A stretch of 64,000 nt of DNA from Neglectibacter sp. X58. GTDB lineage: Bacteria > Bacillota > Clostridia > Oscillospirales > Acutalibacteraceae. The notes beneath the pieces are model-generated. The model searched no databases, was not told where the DNA came from, and was given only the letters and a program-made list of their open reading frames with translations. Within the stretch, counting starts at the first letter, position 1. Every line of letters begins with the position of its first letter. Positions 27,038 through 34,573 of this stretch are shown in pieces. Location: positions 62,001 to 126,000 of the forward strand of contig NZ_QWEO01000004.1 in the NCBI RefSeq assembly GCF_009936035.1. The letters are read 5' to 3'. The translations under genes were made by a program, and so were the position numbers.

Positions 27038-28012
27038 ATGCGTGAAGAATTGATGGAGCAACTGCGCCGGGTGACCCCCGAGGAGGAGCGGCTGCTGGCA
27101 GGCGGGGCGCTGGAACGGGAGCTTTACACCTCTCGGCGGGAATTCACTGTGGACAGGGAGAAGCTTTTAAGCCGGGGCAGGCTTATCACCGTGCGGCCCC
27201 ACACCCGGTTTACGGCTTTCCCGGAGCATGCCCACAATTACATTGAAATCATGTACATGTGCAGCGGGCAGACGGTACACACCGTAAACGGCGGCCCCTC
27301 CCTGACCCTGGGGGCGGGAGAGCTTCTGTTCCTCAACCAGCACGCCCGGCACCAGGTGGCCCGGGCAGGCCTGGAGGACGTGGGCGTAAACTTCATCGTG
27401 CTCCCCCCTTTTTTCGACTATGCCCTGGAGCTTATCGGCACAGACAACGTGCTGGCCCGCTTCCTGCTGGAGGGCCTGCGCCGGGGCGGCGGGGAAATAA
27501 GCTGCCTGCACTTCAAGGTGGCAAAGGCTCCCCAGGTACAGAACCTGGTGGAAAACCTTTTGTGGAGTCTGGCCTGTCCCCAGCAGAACGCCGGCCGCAT
27601 CACCCAGGCCACCATGGGCCTGCTGCTTTTGCAGCTTTTAAACCATGTGGAAACCCTCTCCTCCCGGGGGGATCTGCCCGGGGGCATGGTGCTGGCGGCC
27701 CTGCGGGAAATTGAGGAAAACTACCGGGAGGCGGATTTAACCCGCCTGGCACAGGAACGCCATGTGTCCCTGTCTTATTTAAGCTCCGCTGTGCGGCAGG
27801 CAACCGGGCGCACCTTTAAAGAGCTGCTGCGGGAAAAGCGCCTGAAAAAGGCGGCCCAGCTTTTGGCGGAAACCTCCCTGCCAGTGGAGGATATCATCGC
27901 GGCGGTGGGCTATGAAAACAGCAGCTATTTTTACAGGCGGTTCCGGGAGGACTATGGGATGTCGCCCAAAGAATACCGGGCGGAAAAGCCCCTGCAAAGT
28001 AAGGACGTATAA
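27038..28012 (+). CDS. AraC-family transcriptional regulator, probable rhamnose regulator
   Basis: The 324-aa protein has an N-terminal cupin sensor (FPEHAHNYIEIMYMCSG, GELLFLNQHARHQV) and two helix-turn-helix motifs at the C-terminus (LTRLAQERHVSLSYLSSAVRQ and DIIAAVGYENSSYFYRRFRE). It lies immediately upstream of rhaBAD in the same direction but is separated by a terminator, fitting a RhaR/RhaS-like activator that responds to L-rhamnose (inference from position). GGAGG precedes the ATG at 27038. Confidence 0.87.
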   Translation: MREELMEQLRRVTPEEERLLAGGALERELYTSRREFTVDREKLLSRGRLITVRPHTRFTAFPEHAHNYIEIMYMCSGQTVHTVNGGPSLTLGAGELLFLNQHARHQVARAGLEDVGVNFIVLPPFFDYALELIGTDNVLARFLLEGLRRGGGEISCLHFKVAKAPQVQNLVENLLWSLACPQQNAGRITQATMGLLLLQLLNHVETLSSRGDLPGGMVLAALREIEENYREADLTRLAQERHVSLSYLSSAVRQATGRTFKELLREKRLKKAAQLLAETSLPVEDIIAAVGYENSSYFYRRFREDYGMSPKEYRAEKPLQSKDV

Positions 28013-28038
28013 GTTTTAAAACACGTCCTTACTTTTTT
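27996..28038 (+). terminator. Rho-independent terminator after the AraC-type gene
   Basis: AAAGTAAGGACGT (27996-28008) pairs with ACGTCCTTACTTT (28023-28035) and runs into a T-stretch. The 5' arm overlaps the last codons. A weak promoter (TTACTT, 17 bp, TATAGT) follows for rhaB. Confidence 0.8.
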
Positions 28039-28082
28039 ATGCCTTTTGCGGTATAGTGATAGGCAGAAAGGAGCCATAGCCT

Positions 28083-29504
28083 ATGGAAAACAAGCTTTAT
28101 CTGGCAGTGGACATCGGCGCTTCCTCGGGCAGGCATATCCTGGGATGGCTGGAGGAAGGGAAAATCCGGCTGGAGGAGGTATACCGCTTTGAAAACAAGC
28201 TGCACAAAAGGGGCGGCAGACTCTGCTGGGACATGGAGGCCCTGTTCTCCCATGTCTTAGAAGGGATGCGGGCCTGCGCCAAGGCGGGGAAAATCCCCTG
28301 TGCCATGGGCATTGACACCTGGGCGCTGGATTTCCTGCTGGTGGGCAGGGACGGCGCGCCTTTAACAGACCCGGTGGCCTACCGGGACAGCCGCACCCGG
28401 GGGCTGCCGGAGGAGCTGGACAGGCTTATCCCGCCGGAGGAGCTGTATGCCCGGACAGGGATACAGCGCATGGAAATTAACACCATCTACCAGCTTGCGG
28501 CCCTGCAAAAGGAACAGCCGGGCACTTTCCAAAAGGCCAGCCGCTTTCTGATGGTGCCGGACTACCTCCACTACCGGCTGACAGGGGTGATGGAAAACGA
28601 ATATACCAACGCCACCACCACGTCCCTGATAAATGCCCGGGAGAAAACCTGGGACAGGGAACTGCTGGAAAGGCTGGGCCTGCCTCCCCATATTTTCGGA
28701 GAGCCGCGCATGCCGGGGACGGTTTTAGGGGGGCTGCTGCCGGAGATACAGCAGGCCGCGGGGTTTAACTGCCAGGTGGTGCTGCCCGCCACCCATGACA
28801 CAGGCTCCGCCTTTCTGGCTGTCCCTGCCCTGGACGAGGAGGGCGTCACCCTTTCCAGCGGCACCTGGAGCCTTTTAGGCGTCGAAAACCGGGAGCCTGT
28901 CACCACAGAGGCAAGCCGCAGGGCCAATTTCACCAACGAGGGCGGGTATCAGTACCGCTTCCGGTACCTGAAAAACATTATGGGGCTTTGGATGCTCCAG
29001 TCCCTGCGGCGGGAATTTGCCCCGGTTTCCTTTGGGGAGCTGGAGCAGGCCGCCCGGGCAGCCGAAGCTTTCCCCTCCCGGGTGGACGTGAACCACCAAA
29101 GCTTTTTGGCCCCGGAAAGCATGGCGGGGGCTGTGAGGGATTACTGCGAAACCACAGGCCAGCAGGTTCCCCAAAGCCTGGGAGAGCTTGCCGCCTGTGT
29201 GTACCACAGCTTGGCGGCCTGTTACTGGGACGCCATACAGGAACTGGAAAGCCTTACAGGGAAAAGATACCGCCGGATACACATTGTGGGCGGGGGCAGC
29301 CGGGACAGCCTGCTTAACGAACTGACCGCAAGGGAAACGGGCCTGCCTGTGTACGCCGGGCCTACAGAGGGCACAGCCCTGGGGAACCTGCTGGTGCAGA
29401 TGGAAGCCGGCGGGGAATTTTCAGGACTTCTGGAGGCCCGGGCCTGCATCCGGGAAAGCTTTCCCATAGAGATAGTCAATTTTACAGAGGAGGAAGGGTT
29501 ATGA
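28083..29504 (+). CDS. rhaB: Rhamnulokinase
   Basis: It phosphorylates L-rhamnulose to rhamnulose-1-phosphate. The 473-aa FGGY-fold kinase starts LYLAVDIGASSGRHI, has GIDTWALDF with the catalytic Asp, and GGGSRDSLLNELTARETGLPV near the end, all typical of RhaB. AAAGGAG lies 8 nt before the ATG. Its stop overlaps rhaA by 4 nt (ATGA), so the two are translationally coupled. Confidence 0.95.
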   Translation: MENKLYLAVDIGASSGRHILGWLEEGKIRLEEVYRFENKLHKRGGRLCWDMEALFSHVLEGMRACAKAGKIPCAMGIDTWALDFLLVGRDGAPLTDPVAYRDSRTRGLPEELDRLIPPEELYARTGIQRMEINTIYQLAALQKEQPGTFQKASRFLMVPDYLHYRLTGVMENEYTNATTTSLINAREKTWDRELLERLGLPPHIFGEPRMPGTVLGGLLPEIQQAAGFNCQVVLPATHDTGSAFLAVPALDEEGVTLSSGTWSLLGVENREPVTTEASRRANFTNEGGYQYRFRYLKNIMGLWMLQSLRREFAPVSFGELEQAARAAEAFPSRVDVNHQSFLAPESMAGAVRDYCETTGQQVPQSLGELAACVYHSLAACYWDAIQELESLTGKRYRRIHIVGGGSRDSLLNELTARETGLPVYAGPTEGTALGNLLVQMEAGGEFSGLLEARACIRESFPIEIVNFTEEEGL

Positions 29505-30748
29505 CAAGGTTTGAAAGCGCAAAAGAGCAGTATGCCGCCTGGGGGGTAGACGTGGAAAAAGCCCTGGCAGCCTTGCGGGAGGTGCCTGTGAGCATCCACT
29601 GCTGGCAGGGTGACGATGTTACCGGCCTGGAGGGCAGCGGACAGGCCCTTTCCGGGGGCATACAGGCCACAGGGGATTATCCTGGACGGGCCAGGAATTT
29701 TGAGGAACTGTGCGCTGACTTTTTAAAGGCCTGCTCCCTTATCCCCGGGAAAAAGCGGCTGAACCTCCACGCAAGCTACGCGGTTTTTGAGGAGGGGCAG
29801 CGGGCAGACCGGGACGGGCTGCTGCCGGAGCATTTTGCAAAGTGGGTGGCCTTTGCCAAGGAAAACGGCCTGGGGATAGACTTTAACCCCACCTTTTTCA
29901 GCCACCCCATGGTGAAGGGCGGCCTTACCCTCTCCTCCCCCCTAGAGGAGGTGCGGGCCTTCTGGGTGCGCCATGGCATCCAGTGCAGGCGCATTGCCTC
30001 TTATATGGCGGGAGAGCTTGGCTCCCCTGTGCTGTGCAACGTGTGGATTCCCGACGGGCTGAAGGACATCCCCGCCGACAGGCTGGGGCCGCGGCTGCGG
30101 CTGCAAAAGAGCCTGGACGAAATCTTCGCGGAAAAGCTGCCGGGGATCCTGGACTGCGTGGAAAGCAAGGTGTTCGGCATTGGGCTGGAGTCCTACACCG
30201 TTGGCTCAGCGGAGTTCTATTTAGGCTATGCCTGCACCCATCCCGGGGTTTATAACCTGCTGGACAGCGGGCACTACCACCCCACAGAATATATCAGCGA
30301 CAAGATTTCCAGCCTGCTGACGGTTTTTGACAAGGTGCCCCTGCACGTCAGCCGCCCGGTGCGGTGGGACAGCGACCATGTGGTGCTGTACCAGGAAGAA
30401 ATCCAGGAAATTGCCAAGGAAATTGTGCGCAGCGGCGCTTTGGAGAAGGTGCTTATCGGCCTAGACTTCTTCGACGCCTCCATCAACCGGGTGGCGGCTT
30501 GGGTTATCGGCACCCGGAGCATGGAAAAAGCCCTGCTGTACGCCTTGCTCCAGCCCTGGGAGGACATGAAGAACATGCAGGAAGAGGGGCGGTTTACAGA
30601 GCTTCTCATGACCGGGGAGGAACTGAAAACCCTGCCTTTTGGAGACGTGTGGGAGCATTACTGCCAGATGCAGGGCGTGCCCGGAGGCCGGGACTGGTTT
30701 AAAGAAGTGGAAGCCTATGAGCGTGACGTATTGCTGAAACGGATTTAG
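29501..30748 (+). CDS. rhaA: L-rhamnose isomerase
   Basis: It converts L-rhamnose to L-rhamnulose. The 415 aa match the RhaA family throughout: WGVDVEKALAAL, VSIHCWQGDDV, GLGIDFNPTFFSHPM with metal ligands, and DSGHYHPTEYISDK. It acts before RhaB although encoded after it, the usual rhaBAD order. It is coupled to rhaB by a 4-nt overlap and is 8 nt from rhaD. Confidence 0.96.
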   Translation: MTRFESAKEQYAAWGVDVEKALAALREVPVSIHCWQGDDVTGLEGSGQALSGGIQATGDYPGRARNFEELCADFLKACSLIPGKKRLNLHASYAVFEEGQRADRDGLLPEHFAKWVAFAKENGLGIDFNPTFFSHPMVKGGLTLSSPLEEVRAFWVRHGIQCRRIASYMAGELGSPVLCNVWIPDGLKDIPADRLGPRLRLQKSLDEIFAEKLPGILDCVESKVFGIGLESYTVGSAEFYLGYACTHPGVYNLLDSGHYHPTEYISDKISSLLTVFDKVPLHVSRPVRWDSDHVVLYQEEIQEIAKEIVRSGALEKVLIGLDFFDASINRVAAWVIGTRSMEKALLYALLQPWEDMKNMQEEGRFTELLMTGEELKTLPFGDVWEHYCQMQGVPGGRDWFKEVEAYERDVLLKRI

Positions 30749-30756
30749 GAGGAAGC

Positions 30757-31590
30757 ATGAAAATAACAGACACGGAGATACTGCAAGCTTTTATCCGCAC
30801 CTGCGAGGACGGCTGGCTCCAGGGCTGGCACGAGCGCAACGGCGGCAACCTTACCTATCTGCTGAAGGCTGAGGAGGCGGAAGCCCTGAAGCCTTTCTTC
30901 CGGGAAGCCTGCGGGGAGTGGGTGCAGATGGGGGTGCAGGCGGAAAACCTGCGGGGGACGTATTTTATTGCCACAGGCAGCGGGAAATATTTCCGCAACG
31001 TGCCCCTTGCCCCGGAGGATAACCTGTGCATACTGGAAATCAACGATGCCGGGGACAGTTGGCGGATTGTGTGGGGGCTGGAAAAGGGCGGCAGGCCCAC
31101 CAGCGAGTTCCCCAGCCACTTTCTCAACCACAGCGTGCGCAAGGAGGTTACAAAGGGGGAAAACCGGGTGATTTACCATGCCCACCCGGTGAACATTGTG
31201 GCCATGACCTACATCCTGCCCCTGACTGCCCGGGACTTCACCAGGGCCTTGTGGAAAAGCGAAACGGAGTGCCCGGTGGTGTTCCCCCAAGGCGTGGGGG
31301 TGGCCCCCTGGATGGTGCCCGGCGGGGCGGAAATTGCCCATGTGACAAGCGGGCTGATGAAAACCTACGACGCGGCGGTGTGGGCCCACCATGGGCTGTT
31401 TGTGTCCGGGCCGGATCTGGACACAGCCTTCGGGCTGATGCACACCATTGAAAAGGCTGCGGAGATTTACATGCTGGTGCAGTCTGCCGGGGGCGGCCGG
31501 ACAGGGCAGACCATCCCGGACAGCGGCATCCGGGACATTGCCAGGGATTTCGGGGTGACAATCAACGAGGCTTTTTTAAACGCAGAGTAG
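30757..31590 (+). CDS. rhaD: Rhamnulose-1-phosphate aldolase
   Basis: This class II aldolase splits rhamnulose-1-phosphate into dihydroxyacetone phosphate and L-lactaldehyde. The 277 aa carry GWLQGWHERNGGNLTY at the N-terminus, and the zinc-binding HAHPVN and WAHHGLF histidines. It ends the rha operon and is followed by a strong terminator. No lactaldehyde reductase gene is adjacent. Confidence 0.95.
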   Translation: MKITDTEILQAFIRTCEDGWLQGWHERNGGNLTYLLKAEEAEALKPFFREACGEWVQMGVQAENLRGTYFIATGSGKYFRNVPLAPEDNLCILEINDAGDSWRIVWGLEKGGRPTSEFPSHFLNHSVRKEVTKGENRVIYHAHPVNIVAMTYILPLTARDFTRALWKSETECPVVFPQGVGVAPWMVPGGAEIAHVTSGLMKTYDAAVWAHHGLFVSGPDLDTAFGLMHTIEKAAEIYMLVQSAGGGRTGQTIPDSGIRDIARDFGVTINEAFLNAE

Positions 31591-31623
31591 AATATCCTCC
31601 TTTGCCATAAAGCCCGCAAAAGG

Positions 31624-31662
31624 CACAGAAAAGGCGCAAACAGCGCCTTTTCTGTGTTTTTT
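31624..31662 (+). terminator. Rho-independent terminator of the rha operon
   Basis: CACAGAAAAGGCGC and GCGCCTTTTCTGTG form a perfect 14-bp stem with loop AAACA, followed by TTTTTT. Confidence 0.92.
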
Positions 31663-31747
31663 GCAGCATGGGAAGGATAGATAAAAAAAGCCTGTACAGG
31701 GGCGAAAAATTCCCGCTAAATTCTTCCCCTGAATCTGCCGAAAACTA

Positions 31748-31776
31748 TTGCTATTTTCATCACTTTATATTACAAT
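31748..31776 (+). promoter_or_regulatory. Promoter of the REC/HD-GYP/GGDEF gene
   Basis: TTGCTA (31748-31753), a 17-bp spacer and TACAAT (31771-31776). It gives a leader of about 200 nt. Confidence 0.65.
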
Positions 31777-31788
31777 AATTATAGGGAA

Positions 31789-31884
31789 TTTTGCGCTATG
31801 GGTTCTGGCTGTCCTGCTGTAAGGGACAGGCGGCTTTCCAGGCAGGCGCAAAACAGGCCCTTCCTCCGGCGGGCGGCGCCCGCC
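31789..31884 (+). promoter_or_regulatory. Structured 5' leader of the cyclic-di-GMP signalling gene
   Basis: TTTTGCGC (31789-31796) pairs with GCGCAAAA (31846-31853), enclosing CTGTCC/GGACAG (31809-31814 with 31824-31829). A second hairpin GGCGGGC-GGC-GCCCGCC follows (31868-31884). I do not recognise a known riboswitch; the conserved GEMM sequence is absent. Confidence 0.45.
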
Positions 31885-31979
31885 GCGCTATTTCTGTTAC
31901 AAATGAAAACCTGACGTTACCCTGTTGGCGGCGCGTCCCGGCAGGCTGCCGTCCAGAAGATAAAGAGGGTGTGCATACT

Positions 31980-34091
31980 GTGTCCAGCTCGAACAGACAA
32001 ACCATATTGATTGTAGATGACTCGGAAATGAACCGCTCCATCCTGGTGGATATGCTGGAGGGGGAATATGAAATGCTGGAGGCCGGAGACGGCCTGCAGG
32101 CTGTGGGCCTTTTGCAAAACCACAGCACGGAAATTGCCCTGATGCTTCTGGATATCGTCATGCCCAACATGGACGGCTTCGGCGTGCTGGAGGTTATGAA
32201 CCGCAGGCACTGGATTGAATCTGTGCCTGTGGTGATGATTTCTGCGGAAAGCAACACCTCCCGCATTGACCAGGCCTATGAAATGGGCATTACAGATTTT
32301 ATCAGCCGCCCCTTTGACGCCCAGATAGTCCACCGGCGCGTGAAAAACACCCTGCTGCTGTATGCCAAGCAGAAGGATCTGGAGGCCCTGGTGGCAGAGC
32401 AGATCTATGAAAAACAGCAGAGCAGCGCCCTGATGGTGGATATTTTAAGCCATATCGTGGAGTTCCGAAACGGGGAAAGCGGCCTGCACGTGCTGCATGT
32501 GCGCACGCTTACCGAGCTGCTGCTGCGCCGGCTGGTGCAGAAAACGGATCAGTACCACATTTCCAAGGACAATATTGCCGCCATGAGCATGGCCTCGGCC
32601 CTGCACGACATTGGAAAAATTTCCATCGACGAAAAAATCCTCAACAAGCCCGGCAAGCTGACGGCTGAGGAATTCGCCGTTATGAAAACCCACTCCCTCA
32701 TAGGCGCCCAGATGCTGGAAAGCCTGAACATGTACCACGCGGAAAAGGTGGTCAAGATGGCCTATGACATCTGCCGCTGGCACCACGAGCGCTATGACGG
32801 CAGGGGATATCCCGACGGCCTGAAGGGGGATGAAATCCCCATTTCCGCCCAGACAGTGGCTTTGGCAGACGTGTATGACGCCCTGACCAGCAAGCGGGTG
32901 TATAAGCCCCCCTTCACCCATGAAAAGGCTGTGGAAATGATTGTGAACGGGGAATGCGGCACCTTCAATCCCCTGCTGCTCTCCTGCCTGGAAGATATTT
33001 CCGGGGACATTGCCAGGGAAATGGAACCCAAGGAATTTGAAGGCCCCAGCCAGGCAGAGCTTTCCGACATGATACAGAATCTTTCGCAGCATAAAGAGCT
33101 GAGCGCCTCCAGCCGCACCCTGCAGCTTCTGGAGCACGAGCGCATGAAGTACAGCTTCTTTGCGGCCATGAGCAAGGAGGTTCAGTTTGAATACACCATC
33201 CTGCCCTCTATGGTATCCCTGAATTCCTGGGGCGCCAAGTGGCTGGGCGTGGATGAAATCATTATGGAGCCTTTTGAGAACAAGAACCTGATGGGCCTGC
33301 TGGATGAACAGGACTGGCAGACCATTATGGAAATGCTGGAGGACACCTCCCCAGAGCACCCGTATGTTACCTATGAATGCAGGCTGCGCCACAACGACAA
33401 GTGGCGGTGGTTCCGGTTCATCATGCAGACGGTGTGGGAAGGGGAAGAACCGCCCCAGATGACAGGCTGCATCGGCAAGGCTGTGGACATCCACGATATG
33501 CGCACCAACCTGGAATCCCTGGAGCGCATGGCTTCCTATGACGGCCTGACGGATCTGCTGAACCTGAACAGCGCCCGCAAGCAGATTGAGGCCAGAATGA
33601 AGGCGCACCCGGATTCAAACTATGCCTTGGCTTTCTTTGACCTGGATCATTTCAAGGACGCCAACAACACCTATGGCCACGCTTTTGGCAACCATGTGCT
33701 GGCCCACGTGGCAGAGCTGCTCCGGCAGAATGTGCGCGGCATGGATATTGCGGCCCGGGTGGGCGGCGACGAGTTCATTATCTTCCTGGAATACCAGCAG
33801 GAGCTGGAGGCTGTTATACGCCGTATCTACCGCTCTATCAGCGGCGGGGATTTCCAGGGCTTCACAGTTTCCATGAGCATGGGGGTAGCCACCACGGAGA
33901 TGGTGGAGCCTGTGTTTACAGATCTGCTGAAGGCGGCGGATCAGGCCCTGTATGCGGTAAAGCAGTCGGGCCGGGGCCGGTTCCAGTTCTATGACGGCAC
34001 CTTGCAAAGCCTGAAGCCCACAAGGGGCAATTATGCGGATCAGTCTTTAAGCCCCATTGAGAGCAAAGAGGACGGGAAAGCCGAAAGCTGA
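31980..34091 (+). CDS. Response regulator with HD-GYP and GGDEF domains
   Basis: The 703 aa contain, in order: a receiver (TILIVDDSEMNRS, phospho-acceptor Asp58), an HD-GYP cyclic-di-GMP phosphodiesterase (HD at 209-210 in LHDIGKIS, GYP at 276-278), a PAS-like region, and a GGDEF diguanylate cyclase with an intact GGDEF at 595-599. One protein could thus both make and degrade cyclic-di-GMP under control of one receiver. The GTG start at 31980 has AGAGGG at good spacing. The HPt and hybrid kinase genes downstream are the likely phosphodonors. Confidence 0.88.
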   Translation: MSSSNRQTILIVDDSEMNRSILVDMLEGEYEMLEAGDGLQAVGLLQNHSTEIALMLLDIVMPNMDGFGVLEVMNRRHWIESVPVVMISAESNTSRIDQAYEMGITDFISRPFDAQIVHRRVKNTLLLYAKQKDLEALVAEQIYEKQQSSALMVDILSHIVEFRNGESGLHVLHVRTLTELLLRRLVQKTDQYHISKDNIAAMSMASALHDIGKISIDEKILNKPGKLTAEEFAVMKTHSLIGAQMLESLNMYHAEKVVKMAYDICRWHHERYDGRGYPDGLKGDEIPISAQTVALADVYDALTSKRVYKPPFTHEKAVEMIVNGECGTFNPLLLSCLEDISGDIAREMEPKEFEGPSQAELSDMIQNLSQHKELSASSRTLQLLEHERMKYSFFAAMSKEVQFEYTILPSMVSLNSWGAKWLGVDEIIMEPFENKNLMGLLDEQDWQTIMEMLEDTSPEHPYVTYECRLRHNDKWRWFRFIMQTVWEGEEPPQMTGCIGKAVDIHDMRTNLESLERMASYDGLTDLLNLNSARKQIEARMKAHPDSNYALAFFDLDHFKDANNTYGHAFGNHVLAHVAELLRQNVRGMDIAARVGGDEFIIFLEYQQELEAVIRRIYRSISGGDFQGFTVSMSMGVATTEMVEPVFTDLLKAADQALYAVKQSGRGRFQFYDGTLQSLKPTRGNYADQSLSPIESKEDGKAES

Positions 34092-34210
34092 ATATTTACT
34101 ATAAATGACAGAACACTTTCAGGCGTGTGCCGGCTGTATCTGCCCGGCAGCATTACGTATATTATCTATCCTGCCCTACAGAGGGCACATACAGAGAGGA
34201 GCAACCTACC

Positions 34211-34573
34211 ATGACCCTTCAGGAATTGTACACAGAAATCGGCGGAGATTACAGCGAGGTCCGGGGGCGCCTGCCCAGCGACAAATTCATACAGAAATTC
34301 GTGCTGAAATTTTTGGATGACAAAAGTTATGATCTGCTGATTTCCTCCCTGGAGCAGGGCAACAGCGAGGAAGCCTTCCGGGCGGCCCATACCATTAAAG
34401 GCATGTGCCAGAACCTGGGCTTCAACACCCTGCTTGCTTCCAGCGCAGAGCTTACCGAGGCCCTGCGTTCCGGCCTCACTCCGGAGGCCGGGCCTCTGTG
34501 CGAGCGGGTGAAGGAGGACTATGGACGCACGGTCACCGCTATCAGAAGCTTCCAGGAGGGGATGTCCACATGA
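34211..34573 (+). CDS. Histidine phosphotransfer (HPt) protein
   Basis: This 120-aa four-helix-bundle protein has the phospho-accepting His60 in AAHTIKGMCQNLGF. It would carry phosphate between the hybrid kinase encoded next and the receiver of the preceding gene. The start has AGAGAGGAG. Its stop overlaps the kinase start by 4 nt. Confidence 0.9.
   Translation: MTLQELYTEIGGDYSEVRGRLPSDKFIQKFVLKFLDDKSYDLLISSLEQGNSEEAFRAAHTIKGMCQNLGFNTLLASSAELTEALRSGLTPEAGPLCERVKEDYGRTVTAIRSFQEGMST

Noticed and set aside
31777-31979. Cyclic-di-GMP (GEMM) riboswitch before the GGDEF gene
   Set aside because: The conserved GEMM sequence blocks are not found.
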